DNA from: Trematomus loennbergii
Lineage: Eukaryota; Chordata; Actinopteri; Perciformes; Nototheniidae
DNA length: 64,000 nt
Assembly (NCBI GenBank): GCA_012861695.1
Contig: JAAOOA010000011.1
Location: 1,366,501 to 1,430,500 of the forward strand
Direction: 5' to 3'
Shown: piece after piece, positions 12,014 to 22,526 of the stretch
Layout: the number at the start of each line of letters is the position of its first letter
Numbering within the stretch: position 1 is the stretch's first letter
The notes under the pieces: model-generated
Database searches by the model: none
What the model saw: the letters and a program-made list of their open reading frames with translations, nothing else
Told to the model about the DNA's origin: nothing
Made by a program: the position numbers and the translations under genes

Positions 12014-13668
12014 TTGGAGGAGTACAGGAAGTCTAGGTATGATCTCCGGAGAGCAATTAAAAATGCAAAGAGACAGTACAAAGACAAGGTGGAATCTGAC
12101 TTCAAAGGCTGTAACACTAGGAATATGTGGGCGGGACTAAGGACAATGACTGACTACAAAGGAGCAGCGGGGGGTGCTGCGGGAGTGTCTGCGTGCGCAT
12201 CTCTCCCAGATGAGCTAAACAGTTTTTTTGCACGCTTTGAGAGCAGCCGGCTGTGGAGGTACAGAGGGACCAGGAGCTACACTGCCCTTTTGTTTTAAAT
12301 AGGGCAGATGTGTGTAAATCCTTTAAAAGGGTTAACCCACACAAGGCTCCTGGACCTGATGGCATCCCTGGCCGTGTTCTCAGGGTGTGTGCAGTTCAGC
12401 TGGCAGAGGTGTTCACAGACATCTTCAACAGGTCCCTGCTGCAGTCTGTAGTCCCCACATGTTTTAAACACTCCACCATCATTCCTGTCCCCAAAAAGAC
12501 AAATCACCTGCCCCAACGACTACCGCCCAGTAGCACTCACCTCCATCATAATGAAGTGCTTTGAGCGGTTAGTCAAATCATCATTCCTCCCTGAATCTCT
12601 GGACCCCCTGCAGTTTGCCTACAGAGCAAACAGGTCCACAGACGACGCCATAGCCCTCACCCTCCACACTGCCCTCTCACACCTGGACCCGAAGAACAGG
12701 AACACATATGTGAGAATGCTGTTCATTGACTACAGTTCAGCATTCAATACCATTGTGCCCTCCAAGCTGGCCATCAAGCTCAGAGACCTCGGGCTCAACA
12801 GCGCCCTCTGTGACTGGATCCTGAACTTCCTGACGGGCAGACCCCAGGCAGTGCGGGTGGGAAACATCACATCCTCCACCCTGATTCTAACACCGGTGCC
12901 CCTCAAGGCTGCGTGCTCAGCCCTCTCCTCTACTCCCTGTTCACCCACGACTGCGTGGCCACACACAGCTCCAACACCATCGTGAAGTTTGCTGATGACA
13001 CGACCGTCATCGGCCAGATCACAGACGATGACGAGACGGCGTACAGAGAGGAGGTCGAAAACCTGACATCTTGGTGCCAGGATAACAACCTCCATCTCAA
13101 CATCAGCAAAACAAAGGAGCTGATTGTGGATTACAGGAAGCAGCAGGGAGAGGGACACGCCCCCATCGCCATCAATGGGACTACGGTGGAGAGAGTCAAA
13201 AGCTTCAGGTTCCTTGGGGTCCACATCACTGAGGACCTGACATGGTCTCTTCACACCACCACCATCACCAAGAAAGCTCGACAGCGGCTCTTCTTCCTCC
13301 GCAGGTTGAGGAGGTTCAAAATGGATTCCAGGATACTCTGCAACTTCTACAGGTGCACGATAGAGAGTATCCTCACTGGCAGCATGACGGCCTGGTACGG
13401 CAGCTGCACCGACCTCGATCGTAAGGCTTTACAGAGGGTGGTGAAAACTGCACAGCACATCACCAGGACGGAGCTGCCATCCATGGAGGACCTTTACTCC
13501 CAGCGGCTCAGGAAGAAATCACTACGGATTATCAAAGACCCCCATCACCCCAGCCACAAACTGTTCTTTCTGTTGCCGTCTGGCAGACGTTACCGCAGCA
13601 TCCTGGCAAGGACAAGAAGATTCGGAGACAGTTTCTTCCCGCGGGCAGTGAGACTGTTAAAAAATTGA
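12014..13668 (+). pseudogene. LINE reverse transcriptase, frameshifted
   Basis: Four overlapping frames (from about 12014, 12253, 12551 and 12913) reconstruct the order of RT motifs: [14 protein letters not shown], then [17 protein letters not shown], then [12 protein letters not shown], then a broken PQG region (12890-12915), then KFADDTTVIG containing the catalytic ADD, followed by a thumb-like C-terminal part ending LARTRRFGDSFFPRAVRLLK and a stop at 13666-13668. Three frameshifts, at about 12290, 12510-12560 and 12900, inactivate it. The last frame alone, 251 codons from 12913, is open to its natural stop, so decay is moderate. Confidence 0.9.
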
Positions 13669-13955
13669 ACTGTTGAAACAACATCAAACATTCATCTGCT
13701 ACTCAGTAGTATGTATCTAATACCTAATATATATATATCATTCCAATAACTTGTATATAGACTCTACTGCACTATTCCACATCATAACTTTATTTCATTT
13801 TTATAACTATTATTATTTTTGTATTGCTCTGCTCTTATTGTTATTATGTTATTATGTTGCATTGTTGGAGAAGCCTGTGACATAAGATTTTCAACTGCAT
13901 AATTACTCTGTAGCTATGTCAGATTGACAATAAAGAACCTTGAACCTTGGACTTA

Positions 13956-15150
13956 CTGGACATGTATACACTCATTACATACTGTACGTAAAATACGACC
14001 AAGAATGTGAGACAACTTTATACAAATTCATATCACATCCATTACTAATGCCATTTGTCATACTTTGTTAAATTCACAAATAATAAAGTTCCATAACTTC
14101 AGTTGGAAACAAAGACCACACCTAATCTCCCCAAGGCAATTTCCCATCCAATAGATGTGCTATATAGGTGTGTATAACCCTTTCTCCTGTCTGTTTCTCC
14201 CTCTTTCAGCACAAGAACCAGAGGGGGATTCAATAGAGCCTGAATACCTGCACTGAGACCCTCACCCTGCACCCTGAGTCTCAACTCTCAGAGTTCTTCA
14301 AGCCTTTCCCTGTTATTTGTATTAAACCAAACATTAAGCTTCCCAATGGTGTGGTCTTCGTTTTGTGAAAAAGTGCAAATGCAGTGTTTGAATATGATTA
14401 CCTCACATATTTTGTTGCGGCTGTCTGTTTTGATTGTTAAATTGCTCCTGCTGACTTGAGCTAGCCATTCTTTCCTCCTCTCTGTGTCAATGGGGAAGCT
14501 GTACATTCTGATTCGTACTCCTTTCTCTGAGCGATTGGAGCATCCCTAGGCAGCACAGCAAACCATGGTGGAGACGATATGCCAGGACAACACGGAGGAA
14601 AAGGCACAGACAAACTGCATGACATGCTATTCAATGTTTATTGAATTCCATGTATTTACAATGGATGTTCCTAAAACAACACTTTTAACGTCATAATCAT
14701 GTTGCTGCTAGTCCATTGATAGTCACCTGTTGGTCTCCTGTCCTTTCTGAAAGTCATAAAGAGTACATTAGTCATTTAGATTACTTATGTCCTCAAGTAC
14801 CATGGGATTACTGAAACCACCATGAATTAAAAAAAATGGTAGAAATGAATCTAATCTAAATTTTGAAGCATTCCTTACCATCCCCTCCCTCTAAATATAT
14901 CAATAAACATTAGGAAGTGATGCACTGACTACCATACCTGTTTAAGAAGATAATATTTGTTTTAAATAATTCAAAGCAATACACAACAGCAACAGGCTCT
15001 TTAACCAAGGCAACAGCCTAACATGTATATGTTAACAAGTAAACTAGTTGTTCACACTATTCCTAATATACATAAATATTAGCAGATTCTATTTTATTTT
15101 TAAAACATATTGATGTAAATACATGCACATATCGGTATGTTGTATAAATA
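13956..15150. other. Interior of the 9-bp-duplication element; no gene recognised
   Basis: AT-rich sequence right of the LINE tail. It holds short open frames without recognisable domains. By position it is the distal part of the element that ends at 15329. The left interior (9835-10558) is known from a second copy in the window, but this right part is not. Confidence 0.4.
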
Positions 15151-15378
15151 TTGCAAATCAAGACCTTTATTCACTACTTATTACCAAAAATCGTAGTTCT
15201 ATCTCCGGTAATCATGCATTCATATGTCCCGCCACGAACTTCCGGGGAACTATTGACTCTCCCTGAACCACGTGACGATCAAGCATTTTGGACTTCCGCT
15301 GTCGTAACTCTTCTATCTATATGGCGCTGGGTAAGGGCATTCCACTGGATAATAATACCCCTGCATTATAGCAAGAAC

Positions 15379-15415
15379 AACAATAATAATAATAATAATA
15401 ATAGCAATAATAATT
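15379..15415. repeat. (AAT)n microsatellite
   Basis: About eight AAT units and a short interruption, inside the right remnant of the hAT element. Confidence 0.9.
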
Positions 15416-15794
15416 GGGAGGGGGGGCACGGCTGTTCTTATGTTCTCTGAGTGGAGGCTCACCTTCCCACACTTTGAAAACCCCTGCTTTAGACAATAAG
15501 AAATATGAAGTTAACTGTAAGGAGTGGCTCAGTTTTTTAAATAAAGAATACTATTACTGTATTTCAATATCTCACGTCTGAAAGTTTCATTTAAAAGAAG
15601 AGGCACCTAAAATGAAGATTTCAATACATTTAGTTGATTTTGTCTTTTTAATTGTTTAAAGTAGATAGAACTGGTACTTAAGAGTTTTAATACAGTCTGG
15701 TTGCAGAGAGGCACACAGGTAACAGCACTATCTAGCTACCATCACATGTAACTAAGCTTGACTTGAATTTATCAAAAGTATAATTAAGTAAGTG

Positions 15795-15990
15795 GACCTA
15801 TCATGGTATATTTAAATGATATATTGTAGGGCCATACCTATATAAGGTATATTTATACGTTTCTGTTTTCGAAATACCAAACAGATCATGCATTTTAGCC
15901 ATGCCTCATTTCGCTCTATGTGCTGTTTGCTGTCTACGGGTCTGATTCTGCTGACCACGCCCCCCTGCAGGAGAGGGGAGACGTGCTCTG
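15795..15990 (+). repeat. Fragment of the GGACCTATCATG MITE family
   Basis: The opening GTGGACCTATCATGGTATAT and the following TATTGTAGGGCCATACCTAT match the left half of the MITE at 52131-52629, including the CCAAACAGATC and CCACGCCCCCCTGCA blocks. The right half is missing or replaced after about 15990, so this is a truncated copy. Confidence 0.65.
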
Positions 15991-16149
15991 ATCAGCTGCT
16001 GGGCTGTCAGAAGCGGGGGAGAAAAAGAGATCTCCGTGTTTTATTATATAGAGTCGTTATTCATTTGTTTTAAAGCTCAATAAATAACAAAGAAGACCGG
16101 CACTTTTCTAATTTTGTCCGGAAGATTTAAACTTAAACGGACATCTTGA

Positions 16150-16520
16150 CCGGCGAAAGAAACTGAAACTGAAACTCTGCCGCACGGTCCCCTCGTTCCT
16201 TGGAAGAGGCGGAGAGGTGGGTGTTTGTCATCTGCTGGTGGACTAACCGGAGAGAATTACAGTGCTTGCCTCGACGGGGAGGGATTGCATTGAGCAATTG
16301 CATTGAGCAATCCCTCCCCGCAAGCGTTTTGCAGCGGGAGCAAACGCTTGCCTCGGGGAGGGAGAAAAAAAGCCACAGCGGAGAATAAACAGAAGGGTAA
16401 CCATGGTAACTATGGGCGGGAAGTCTTCTTCGCTGCTTTTGTGGCAGACTACAGCGCCACTTACAGGCCTGGCATATGTACTACAGCGTCTCCAGCGCTT
16501 TCGAGCGGCAATTGAATTTA
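16150..16520. other. CG-rich stretch with two nested hairpins
   Basis: A perfect 14-bp stem (16275-16288 with 16307-16320, CGGGGAGGGATTGC and its complement) encloses 18 nt that repeat ATTGAGCAATTGC. Immediately after, CAAGCGTTT and AAACGCTTG form a second stem. The right part resembles the MITE at 2339-2773 (GTGGCAGACTACAGCGCCAC, GGCATATGTACTACAGCGTC). It probably derives from that MITE family plus another insertion. No coding frame is credible. Confidence 0.5.
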
Positions 16521-17363
16521 CCACAAAATATATATTTTAGAAATCTGAAGGCATTTTAAGATTTGTGTGCAAGTATTATCCCAAAAAGTCAATACCTTAG
16601 ATTATTATTGAAAGTTTTGCTGAATAGTTTCATGTTAACTTACCTTAACCTGTTAACCTCTTAAGCCCTGAGCCTGTTTTTCAGGTTTCAGGCTCGAAAA
16701 TGCAACTAACACAACAAAGACTATATCTTCACTTCTAAAAGGGGTAAATTAATAATCTTTTTTCTCAAAGCAAGGTTACATCTGTGAGTTGGATGTAGAA
16801 GTGTCAGAATCAATATAGATGTTTTTATTTTAAAGTAAATTCATATGCAACATAGTAAAAACATGTCAATTCTAGTCTCCGCCTAAAACAAACCCATTAC
16901 TTATAGTGAAAACCACCCTTGAATGATGGGTTAGTAGACTAAAAACTTTAGGAATCCAAACTATAACATATAATAAGTACCCTGTATCAAGATTGATGCA
17001 AAACAAGTGAAATTTGACCTTTTTAGAGAGGTTTAGAAAAATAAAGTCCAGGCGGACTCACCTCTGGGTAATTTGGGAACCATCAGTTCCATTTGACCTT
17101 TTTCACTGTAAAAATCATTTTATTACTTTGAATTATCACTATAGGTATTCATTCCATCCAAATACAACTGTTGTAAAATAAAAAAATAAATAAAATAAAA
17201 ACATACAAAATGAAGTTTGACTCCAACTGGAGCAGATTTATTTCAAACATTTTACAGATTTATTTCAAACATTTTACAAACACACTATACAATAAAACCA
17301 CACTCTAGATAGGTAGACTTTATACTTACCTCCTGAATGTAAAACTTTATACTTACCTCCTGA

Positions 17364-18188
17364 ATGTTACAATATTTTGGAATGCCACTCCTGGTAACAA
17401 TTATTTTTGATATTCAAGCACAGAGGGACCTGGCACTTCACGCAGTGCCAAGGTGTCTTCACCCTCTTTTTGCCAGCATCATTGCAGTTCCTTCAGTACT
17501 TCCTGATACGGACATCTTTCCCATAAAACATGGGCCCGCATGTGAGTGGTGGTGGAGGTGCAGAGCCTTCAGCATATTCCAACATTTCTGCAGCAAGCTG
17601 CTCCCTGAAAGTCTTCTGTGTGTGTGGCTTTGTCCTGCTGGGGTCACTCTTCATCTTGTACAGCTCCTTGTGGAGAAGGAAGCTGTTCACAACTGCAATG
17701 TCCATAAAATGGTAAAAAAAAGTCTTGTACCACATCAAAGCGTCAGACACATCCACGCCGCCCATGCTTCGGTCGTAGTCCAACACAGCGTCAGGAACGG
17801 GAACAGTCTTTGTCTGCCACACACCAGCCTGGAAGTTATATGGTTGTTGTGCCACCCGAGTTCTTCTTCTGTCGTTCTGGAAGAGGAAGTACCTCGGCCA
17901 CGTTTCCTGCATTTTACACATTTATCTGATGCTTTTCCTTTTCCTGGCTGAGGAGCGGGAGCCCCACCTCGGCCACGCTTCCTGTGTTTTACAGATGTAT
18001 CTGACGCTGCAGAAAGCTGGTAGAAACCAGACGATGGTAGCCTTGGAAGTGAGTGCTTTTTGGATGCAGGCTGAGTGGCCAATACTGGTGCAGATCTCTT
18101 TCTAGAAGTTGAGGAATGTGAGGGTGAGGCACGTGTGGGCTGGGTGAAAGTAGGCAATGGTGAAGCCATTTCATCCTCATCTCCATCA
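17364..18188 (-). pseudogene. piggyBac transposase, exon 2 with internal deletion, frameshift and stop
   Basis: After the acceptor at 18189-18190, the frame encodes a Ser/Pro/Lys-rich region (to about 17900) and then shifts frame. The second frame (17921-17493) is clearly the C-terminal part of a piggyBac transposase: VPVPDAVLDYDRSMGGVDVS, containing the conserved GGVD catalytic segment, then YKTFFYHFMDIAVVNSFLL. A TGA at 17495-17493 interrupts; the same frame resumes with RNC, then PWHCVKCQVPLC and NNCYQEWH, the Cys/His-rich C-terminal finger. The TGA sits where the first Cys of the finger is expected. The central core holding the first two catalytic Asp residues is absent, so the product could not transpose DNA. 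Confidence 0.88.
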
Positions 18189-18392
18189 CTATGAAAACAA
18201 ATGTGGAAAAACAAAGAGATTTGATTCATTCCTGTTTCCTTGGCAGTAAACATGCCATTATGAGTGTGTGAATGCAATACATTTAGTGACTATAGATGAA
18301 CACTGGCCTATACTTTTAGTAAATGTAACAGACAAGAAACACTATTTTTGTAAATAATCCCTCTAACTCCTGCCAAACATGCCATTTTGAGC

Positions 18393-18430
18393 GTACATTA
18401 CATTACATTACATTACATTTAGCAGACGCT
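18393..18430. repeat. (ACATT)n with GCAGACGCTTTTAT tail motif
   Basis: Four to five ACATT units precede TTAGCAGACGCTTTTAT. The same motif appears at 33915-33945 in the other orientation (ATCGCTTTGGAATAAGGCGTCTGCTAAATG, written here as a position, key words CGCTTTGG and GCGTCTGCTAAATG). This is the conserved 3' tail used by many teleost SINEs and their partner LINEs. Only the tail is present. Confidence 0.55.
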
Positions 18431-18499
18431 TTTATTTACTATATGAATAATCGTACACCAAATAAATAAGTAATAGATAAAAACAGAGAGATTACATAC

Positions 18500-18675
18500 C
18501 TTTCCCGTGGTGGAATTTCATCATCAGAGTCACAACGCTCCGGGTTCTGTTCTGGCTGCAGGAGATCCTCGTCGTCTGACTCAGAATCAACGGGTAACAT
18601 ATCTGCATCGCTGTCAACATTAGTCACAATTTCCATTGCCTGTAAAGTAGTAAGCATCTCTTTCCTGCAAGCCAT
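18500..18675 (-). pseudogene. piggyBac transposase, exon 1 (acidic N-terminus)
   Basis: Starts with ATG at 18675 and encodes MACRKEMLTTLQ followed by an acidic stretch (VDSESDDEDLLQPEQ, then CDSDDEIPPRE), typical of the N-terminus of PGBD4-type transposases. The block ends at a good donor, GAAAG/GTATGT (18500). It joins in phase to a second block at 18188 after TTTTCATAG, so the acidic run continues as SDGDEDEM. Function in an active element would be DNA cut-and-paste; here the gene is broken downstream. Confidence 0.75.
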
Positions 18676-19427
18676 TATTTGACAAAAGTCAAAGTATAGA
18701 AAAAGTCCTAAACGCCAATCTTGTAATCTGCTCCGTTATCTGCTGTCCGCTCTGTGCGCTCTGGGTGCTGCTGCTGCAATTCCTGTTGTTTACGTAGTAA
18801 ACACGGCGTAGAGTCTGCTGCGTAATGGGTCTGCCGCTGGCATTCATACTTTATACTTTACGCAGGACCATATCTATGGAACCCATTGGTCGATTTGAGT
18901 GATTTACACCTTTTTCTTAACCATTAGATCCAATAGAATCCGATGGGCAGTTCCCAAATCTACGTAAACATTTTCATTGCGGACATAATAGAGAAGCAAA
19001 CGAAGCAGATCTGAAAGTACAAGCCTTGACTGCAAAACTTTATACCCAGTTTATTGCCATAAATATGATGATGGATTATCAGTAAAAAATTCTACGTGAC
19101 ACAGAGACATTGGATAAACCTTGAGCTGCGTTTTTATTCCATTGAACACAACTTTTGATCACAAATCAAAAAAGGTAAGATGTAATTATTGTAATATTTT
19201 TGAAACCGGATGTTGTTTACTTTCTCTTTTCTGGCTGAAAGCTCTGCAAATTCGGGGTCGTACAGTGATGACACTACATGTATGGAATCTGTGGAGTCTC
19301 AGCTTTAATCGGATATCTTGTTTGTGCAGTTACGATAAGTAATAAGGGCATTTTGAGAGTGAGTGCTGTGCAAAAGTCCGTTAGCATTAGTTAGCATTTT
19401 TTCGCAAAATGCTAATTCAAAGGCTTG

Positions 19428-19515
19428 GTATTATTTATTTATTTAACCTTTATTTAACCAGATAAAAACATTGAGATAAAATCTCATTTTCAATGCTGAC
19501 CTGGCCAAGAAGGCA
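19428..19515. repeat. Teleost TTTATTTAACC interspersed repeat fragment
   Basis: The phrases ATTTAACCTTTATTTAACCA and GACCTGGCCAAGAAGGCA are hallmarks of a frequent fish repeat. It lies near the right end of the piggyBac element and must have inserted after it. Ends and target duplication are not resolved. Confidence 0.5.
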
Positions 19516-19695
19516 TTACTCTTGTGTTTCTTTTAACTAAAAATGGTTAATATCTTCAGTTAGCTGAGATTCTTCCCGTTAATCTGGTGCTACACATTAA
19601 TAGTTTCATAAATGTTAAGAAGCCCTGAGACATTGTCTCAAAAAAGAACAGTGGGAGGGGTCCAATGGGGGGGACCGTCGTGCTTAAGAGGTTAA

Positions 19696-20383
19696 AAAGA
19701 AGGAAACTGATGCAATTTCAGTAAATGTACTGTGAGTCTCATTCACGAGTCCAGACATCCCTGACGAAGGAACCCAATGTCTGAACGAGGGATAGTGGAA
19801 ATGTTTCACTAAAGATGGGGACATTTCTGGGGCACCAACCGCCTGTATACGTGCCAGTGGCACAGTGGGTAAATAGACTAATAAAAAACATTACTATAAT
19901 AGCTTAAATATTCATTCAAATGCTATCAGTACATTGGAATTCAATATAAGTGTGTCACTTAACAGAAGCTACATGTTGACACTAAAGGTAAAAATCATTC
20001 TGCATCATTATAGCCCTCACTTTGACAGTCAAAGGTGTTCAATTGTTACCTAAAGTAAGTTTAGTAATGTAAAGTACAGTGTGCAAAGTGACCCCACTAA
20101 TGTTTTAAACCAGACAATGTATTTTTGGAGCCCACGCATGACTAAAAGCCAGACATCGTGTATATATGGACCCCTCCTGGAACTCTGTACCTGACAAGAC
20201 CCCATGAAACGGTTTATAGTCCGATCAGTGACCTCTACTTTCTCTGATTGATCATTTGAAGTGAAATCTTTGTTTGAGTTCACTTCAGGATTATGCCTGA
20301 TTTTTTTACAGTGCTGTACAACCTTCAAAAAGGGTGGATCCCAAAAGGGATGGTCTGGTCAGGTACCCCCAGAATGCAATAAA

Positions 20384-20385
<2 letters not shown>
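19696..20385. other. No gene recognised
   Basis: Unique-looking AT-rich sequence between the piggyBac element and the GT microsatellite. Short open frames lack recognisable domains. The 3' part (20230-20380) has no repeat match elsewhere in the window. Confidence 0.4.
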
Positions 20386-20466
<81 letters not shown>

Positions 20467-20486
20467 ACGCGTGTGCGCGCGTGTGT
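20386..20486. repeat. (GT)n microsatellite
   Basis: About 39 uninterrupted GT units (20387-20464) followed by a GTGTGCGCGC variant tail to 20486. Val/Cys-rich open frames across it are artefacts. Confidence 0.95.
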
Positions 20487-20677
20487 CACTGGCATTTGTT
20501 TTCAGAAGATATTATGATAGTGTCGTTCGTTCCGGTGCACTCCCGACAGCATTTAGCACTACATCGAGATTAAGATTAAACTAATTTATTTTGGGAACAG
20601 CCGCATATATGCCGGTGTCGGACAGACACAAACACACCGAACACACAGAGCTGAGCTGAGCAGAGCACATACACACA

Positions 20678-21706
20678 TAGGGATGGGTATCGTTAAGGTT
20701 TTAACGGTACTACTACTTTTATCGATACCGCTTATCGGTCCGGTCTTTTAACGGTACTTTTATCGGTTCTTTGGAGAGAAAAATTAGGTAAACTAACTAT
20801 ATGTTGTATGTCAGGGACTACGGATGGAAATTAGCTCAAAGCTAAAATCCGGCATATTTACACTTGAAGCATTATTTATCTAAAGTGTTCATTAATGTGC
20901 ATTGTCCCTATTCAAATAAACAATTAAATGAAAATTAACAAATTGTGAACAAAACTAACATTGCTTTTTATTTAAATGAAATACATAATATTTCACATCA
21001 ACAGAAACAACAACGTTTTAACAAATCATATTAAATAATCTGATGACAGAACTGTGAACAGAATGGCTGAAACTTTAACAAACTAAATAACTCAGTTCCC
21101 TCTAATCATTAACCCATGTTTGAATCATTGAGTTAGCTCCGTGTGTTGCTGCTAGCATATAATATACCTGACGTGGAAACGTTACTCGTGGATGGGCTAC
21201 AGAGCTACTAGAGAGACAGTCGAACCCGGTGCATTTCTCCGTCTGAACGTGGTGCACTTTTGCAAGATGTTTAGACAAATTGCTCGTGTTATAGCCCTGA
21301 CATGCTAAACTCTTATTGCACTTTAGGCAACGAGCGAGACGGGTAAAGTTTAACCACACCTCGGAGCGCGTTCTCTCCGCCATCTCCTCCGTGTGTGTGT
21401 TGCTGCATGTAGCAGCTGCGTGTGTGTAAACTGCCCGCCCCCTCGCACACAGGCGGGGGAGAGAGATCTCTCGTCTGGATTGGAGAGATCGAAAATGAGC
21501 ATTTTGCAGTCTTTTTGTGTATTAGAAACGGAGTTGGCGACACTAAAACTGCAATATAATGTTTGTGTAGCAATACACATGACATATTTTTTAGATGTCT
21601 CCAGTACCGATAAAAAGACCGATAACGTCGGAGCTTAACGGTACCACGGTCTTTAATAATTCAGCCCCGGGGCCCGTTTAATACCGGGGCTCGGTACCCA
21701 TCCCTA
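20678..21706 (-). mobile_element. hAT transposon remnant with TAGGGATGGGTA ends
   Basis: The left end TAGGGATGGGTATCG and right end CGGTACCCATCCCTA are inverted repeats, and the ATCGATA/CGGTACCG-rich subterminal sequence is typical of a widespread teleost hAT family. Flanks are CA-rich on both sides, so the 8-bp duplication can only be suggested (ATACACAC versus ACACACAC). At 1.03 kb it is far shorter than an active element. A BED zinc-finger frame remains on the minus strand. Confidence 0.82.
21102..21383 (-). pseudogene. hAT transposase N-terminus with BED-type zinc finger
   Basis: Ninety-three codons from ATG 21383 encode MAERTRSEVWLNFTR, then C-L-K-C, then the phrase NTSNLSKHLAKVHH. W, Cys-x2-Cys and His-x4-His are arranged as in a BED finger, the DNA-binding domain at the start of ZBED and hAT transposases. 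The frame loses similarity after about residue 55 and stops at 21102. The catalytic and dimerisation domains are not present, so this is a truncated copy. A domesticated ZBED gene is unlikely, because the finger sits inside recognisable transposon ends. Confidence 0.8.
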
Positions 21707-21719
21707 TACACACACACAT

Positions 21720-22450
21720 CATGCGCCTTGGTGACTGACTGGCATATCCTTCATAAAACTAATAAAAGGGGGAGTAATCGGGCAGTTCGATGTGTGTAGA
21801 TGTGTGTGTGGTTAACACGTAGCAGCCTGCAGTCACTCTTAAACTGTTCTGATTAAGTTAAACACAGCGAAGGCGGTGCGTAAAAAGGCACAGCTCTTTA
21901 CCGAGTATACGTCCCGCTGCCTCCTGATGCTGCAGCCATTTCATGACGTGAAGGAGGGTTTCCTTCTACAGCTGCGGGCAGCAGATACCGTGAGAGTCCC
22001 GGACATTAATTCATAGATCAAGGCAGACTGGTTTACTCTCCTGTTTTGCCAATCCGGTGCTTAAACAAATAGCTCTACACCCCTGGCCGACATGTCCTTA
22101 AAATGAAGTCCGACTTTGAAATATATCTCAAATAATGTATGCACCACCATTTCCCACATAAACATAACAGTCTGCAATCAAACGGTTGTCTCCTGTGCGC
22201 TCCTCTTCCTACTTGGCGCACCGGTAACATGCTCGTGCGCACAAGAGGCTGAGACCTAAGGCTGAGCCGCCGAATCCCTCGGAACATCATAAAAGCCATT
22301 TTCAATGGTTTTCTGGTGAAAGATTAACTAGCTACTGGATGAAATAATATGACTGGTGGCATAGGTGCGAAAATTAAACACTTTTTGAAAAAAATATTAT
22401 GATAAAATATTTTTATATATTTATAATTCTGCAAATATTACGATAAACTC
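21720..22450. other. No gene recognised
   Basis: Mixed sequence between two hAT remnants. Position 21865-21960 is richer in GC and could be decayed coding sequence, but no domain can be named. It may be the interior of the hAT element whose right end is at 22525. Confidence 0.35.
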
Positions 22451-22453
22451 ACA

Positions 22454-22525
22454 GCTATTTCGCGGCCCGGCAGTAACACCTCCGCGGCCCGGTACCGGTC
22501 CGTGGACCGGGGTTGGGAACCCCTG
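22454..22525. mobile_element. Right end of a hAT element (GGACCGGGGTTGGGAACCCCTG)
   Basis: The terminal sequence, read in complement, begins CAGGGGTTCCCAACCCCGGT and continues into repeated GGACCGGTACCGG/CCGCGG words (CGGCCCGGTACCGGTCCGTG on the plus strand). This is a well-known hAT end. The matching left end is not visible, so only the last 70 or so bases are claimed. Confidence 0.7.
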
Positions 22526-22526
22526 G

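Larger units (their letters stand above)
10780..13955 (+). mobile_element. CR1/Rex1-Babar-like LINE, nearly full length but decayed
   Basis: A single retrotransposon can be followed from about 10780 to its 3' tail GACAATAAAGAACCTTGAAC at about 13930-13952. Coding order is N-terminal segment, AP-type endonuclease, then reverse transcriptase. The reading frame changes at least five times and has several stops, so it is not functional. GGACTT occurs both upstream (about 10756) and just after the tail (13959), a possible short target duplication. Family placement (jockey/CR1 group, most like Rex1-Babar) is from recognised protein phrases such as [10 protein letters not shown] and [10 protein letters not shown]2 remains an alternative. 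Confidence 0.8.
9835..15329. mobile_element. Inverted-repeat DNA element with 9-bp target duplication (host of a LINE)
   Basis: The left terminus AGAGCCGTATAATAGAAGAG pairs with the complement of the right terminus (AGCGCCATATAGATAGAAGA), both followed by GTTAC. GGTAAGGGC is present directly outside both ends (9826-9834 and 15330-15338), a perfect 9-bp duplication. An 8-9 bp duplication with imperfect inverted ends fits Mutator-like or related elements, but no transposase is recognised, so the superfamily is open. The first 725 bp recur in the same orientation at 61615-62346. The CR1/Rex1-like LINE at about 10780-13955 lies inside it. Confidence 0.65.
8831..15486 (+). mobile_element. hAT transposon, composite with nested insertions
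   Basis: The left end reads CAGCGGTTTTCAAAGTGTG and the right end is the complement of CAGGGGTTTTCAAAGTGTG. Eight-base target duplications flank it: CTTGAGAC at 8823-8830 and CTTTAGAC at 15487-15494 (7 of 8 match). An 8-bp duplication and CAG...CTG ends are standard for hAT. The original element kept only transposase fragments (8959-9165) and was later invaded by at least one large element at 9835-15329. The residual right part (about 15340-15486) includes an AAT microsatellite. It cannot be autonomous. Confidence 0.85.
16657..19691 (-). mobile_element. piggyBac transposon, internally deleted
   Basis: The element starts CCTCTTAAGCCCTGAGCCTG and ends with CGTGCTTAAGAGG, the terminal CCTCTTAAGC/GCTTAAGAGG being inverted repeats. 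TTAA lies directly outside each end (16653-16656 and 19692-19695), the piggyBac signature. It is 3,035 bp and carries a broken transposase on the minus strand (18675-17364). A common teleost repeat (TTTATTTAACCTTTATTTAA, about 19433) and an ACATT run with a SINE/LINE-tail motif (18397-18430) sit inside as later insertions. Three related copies are in the window: 47123-47260, 48299-49472 and 57719-58942. Confidence 0.92.
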
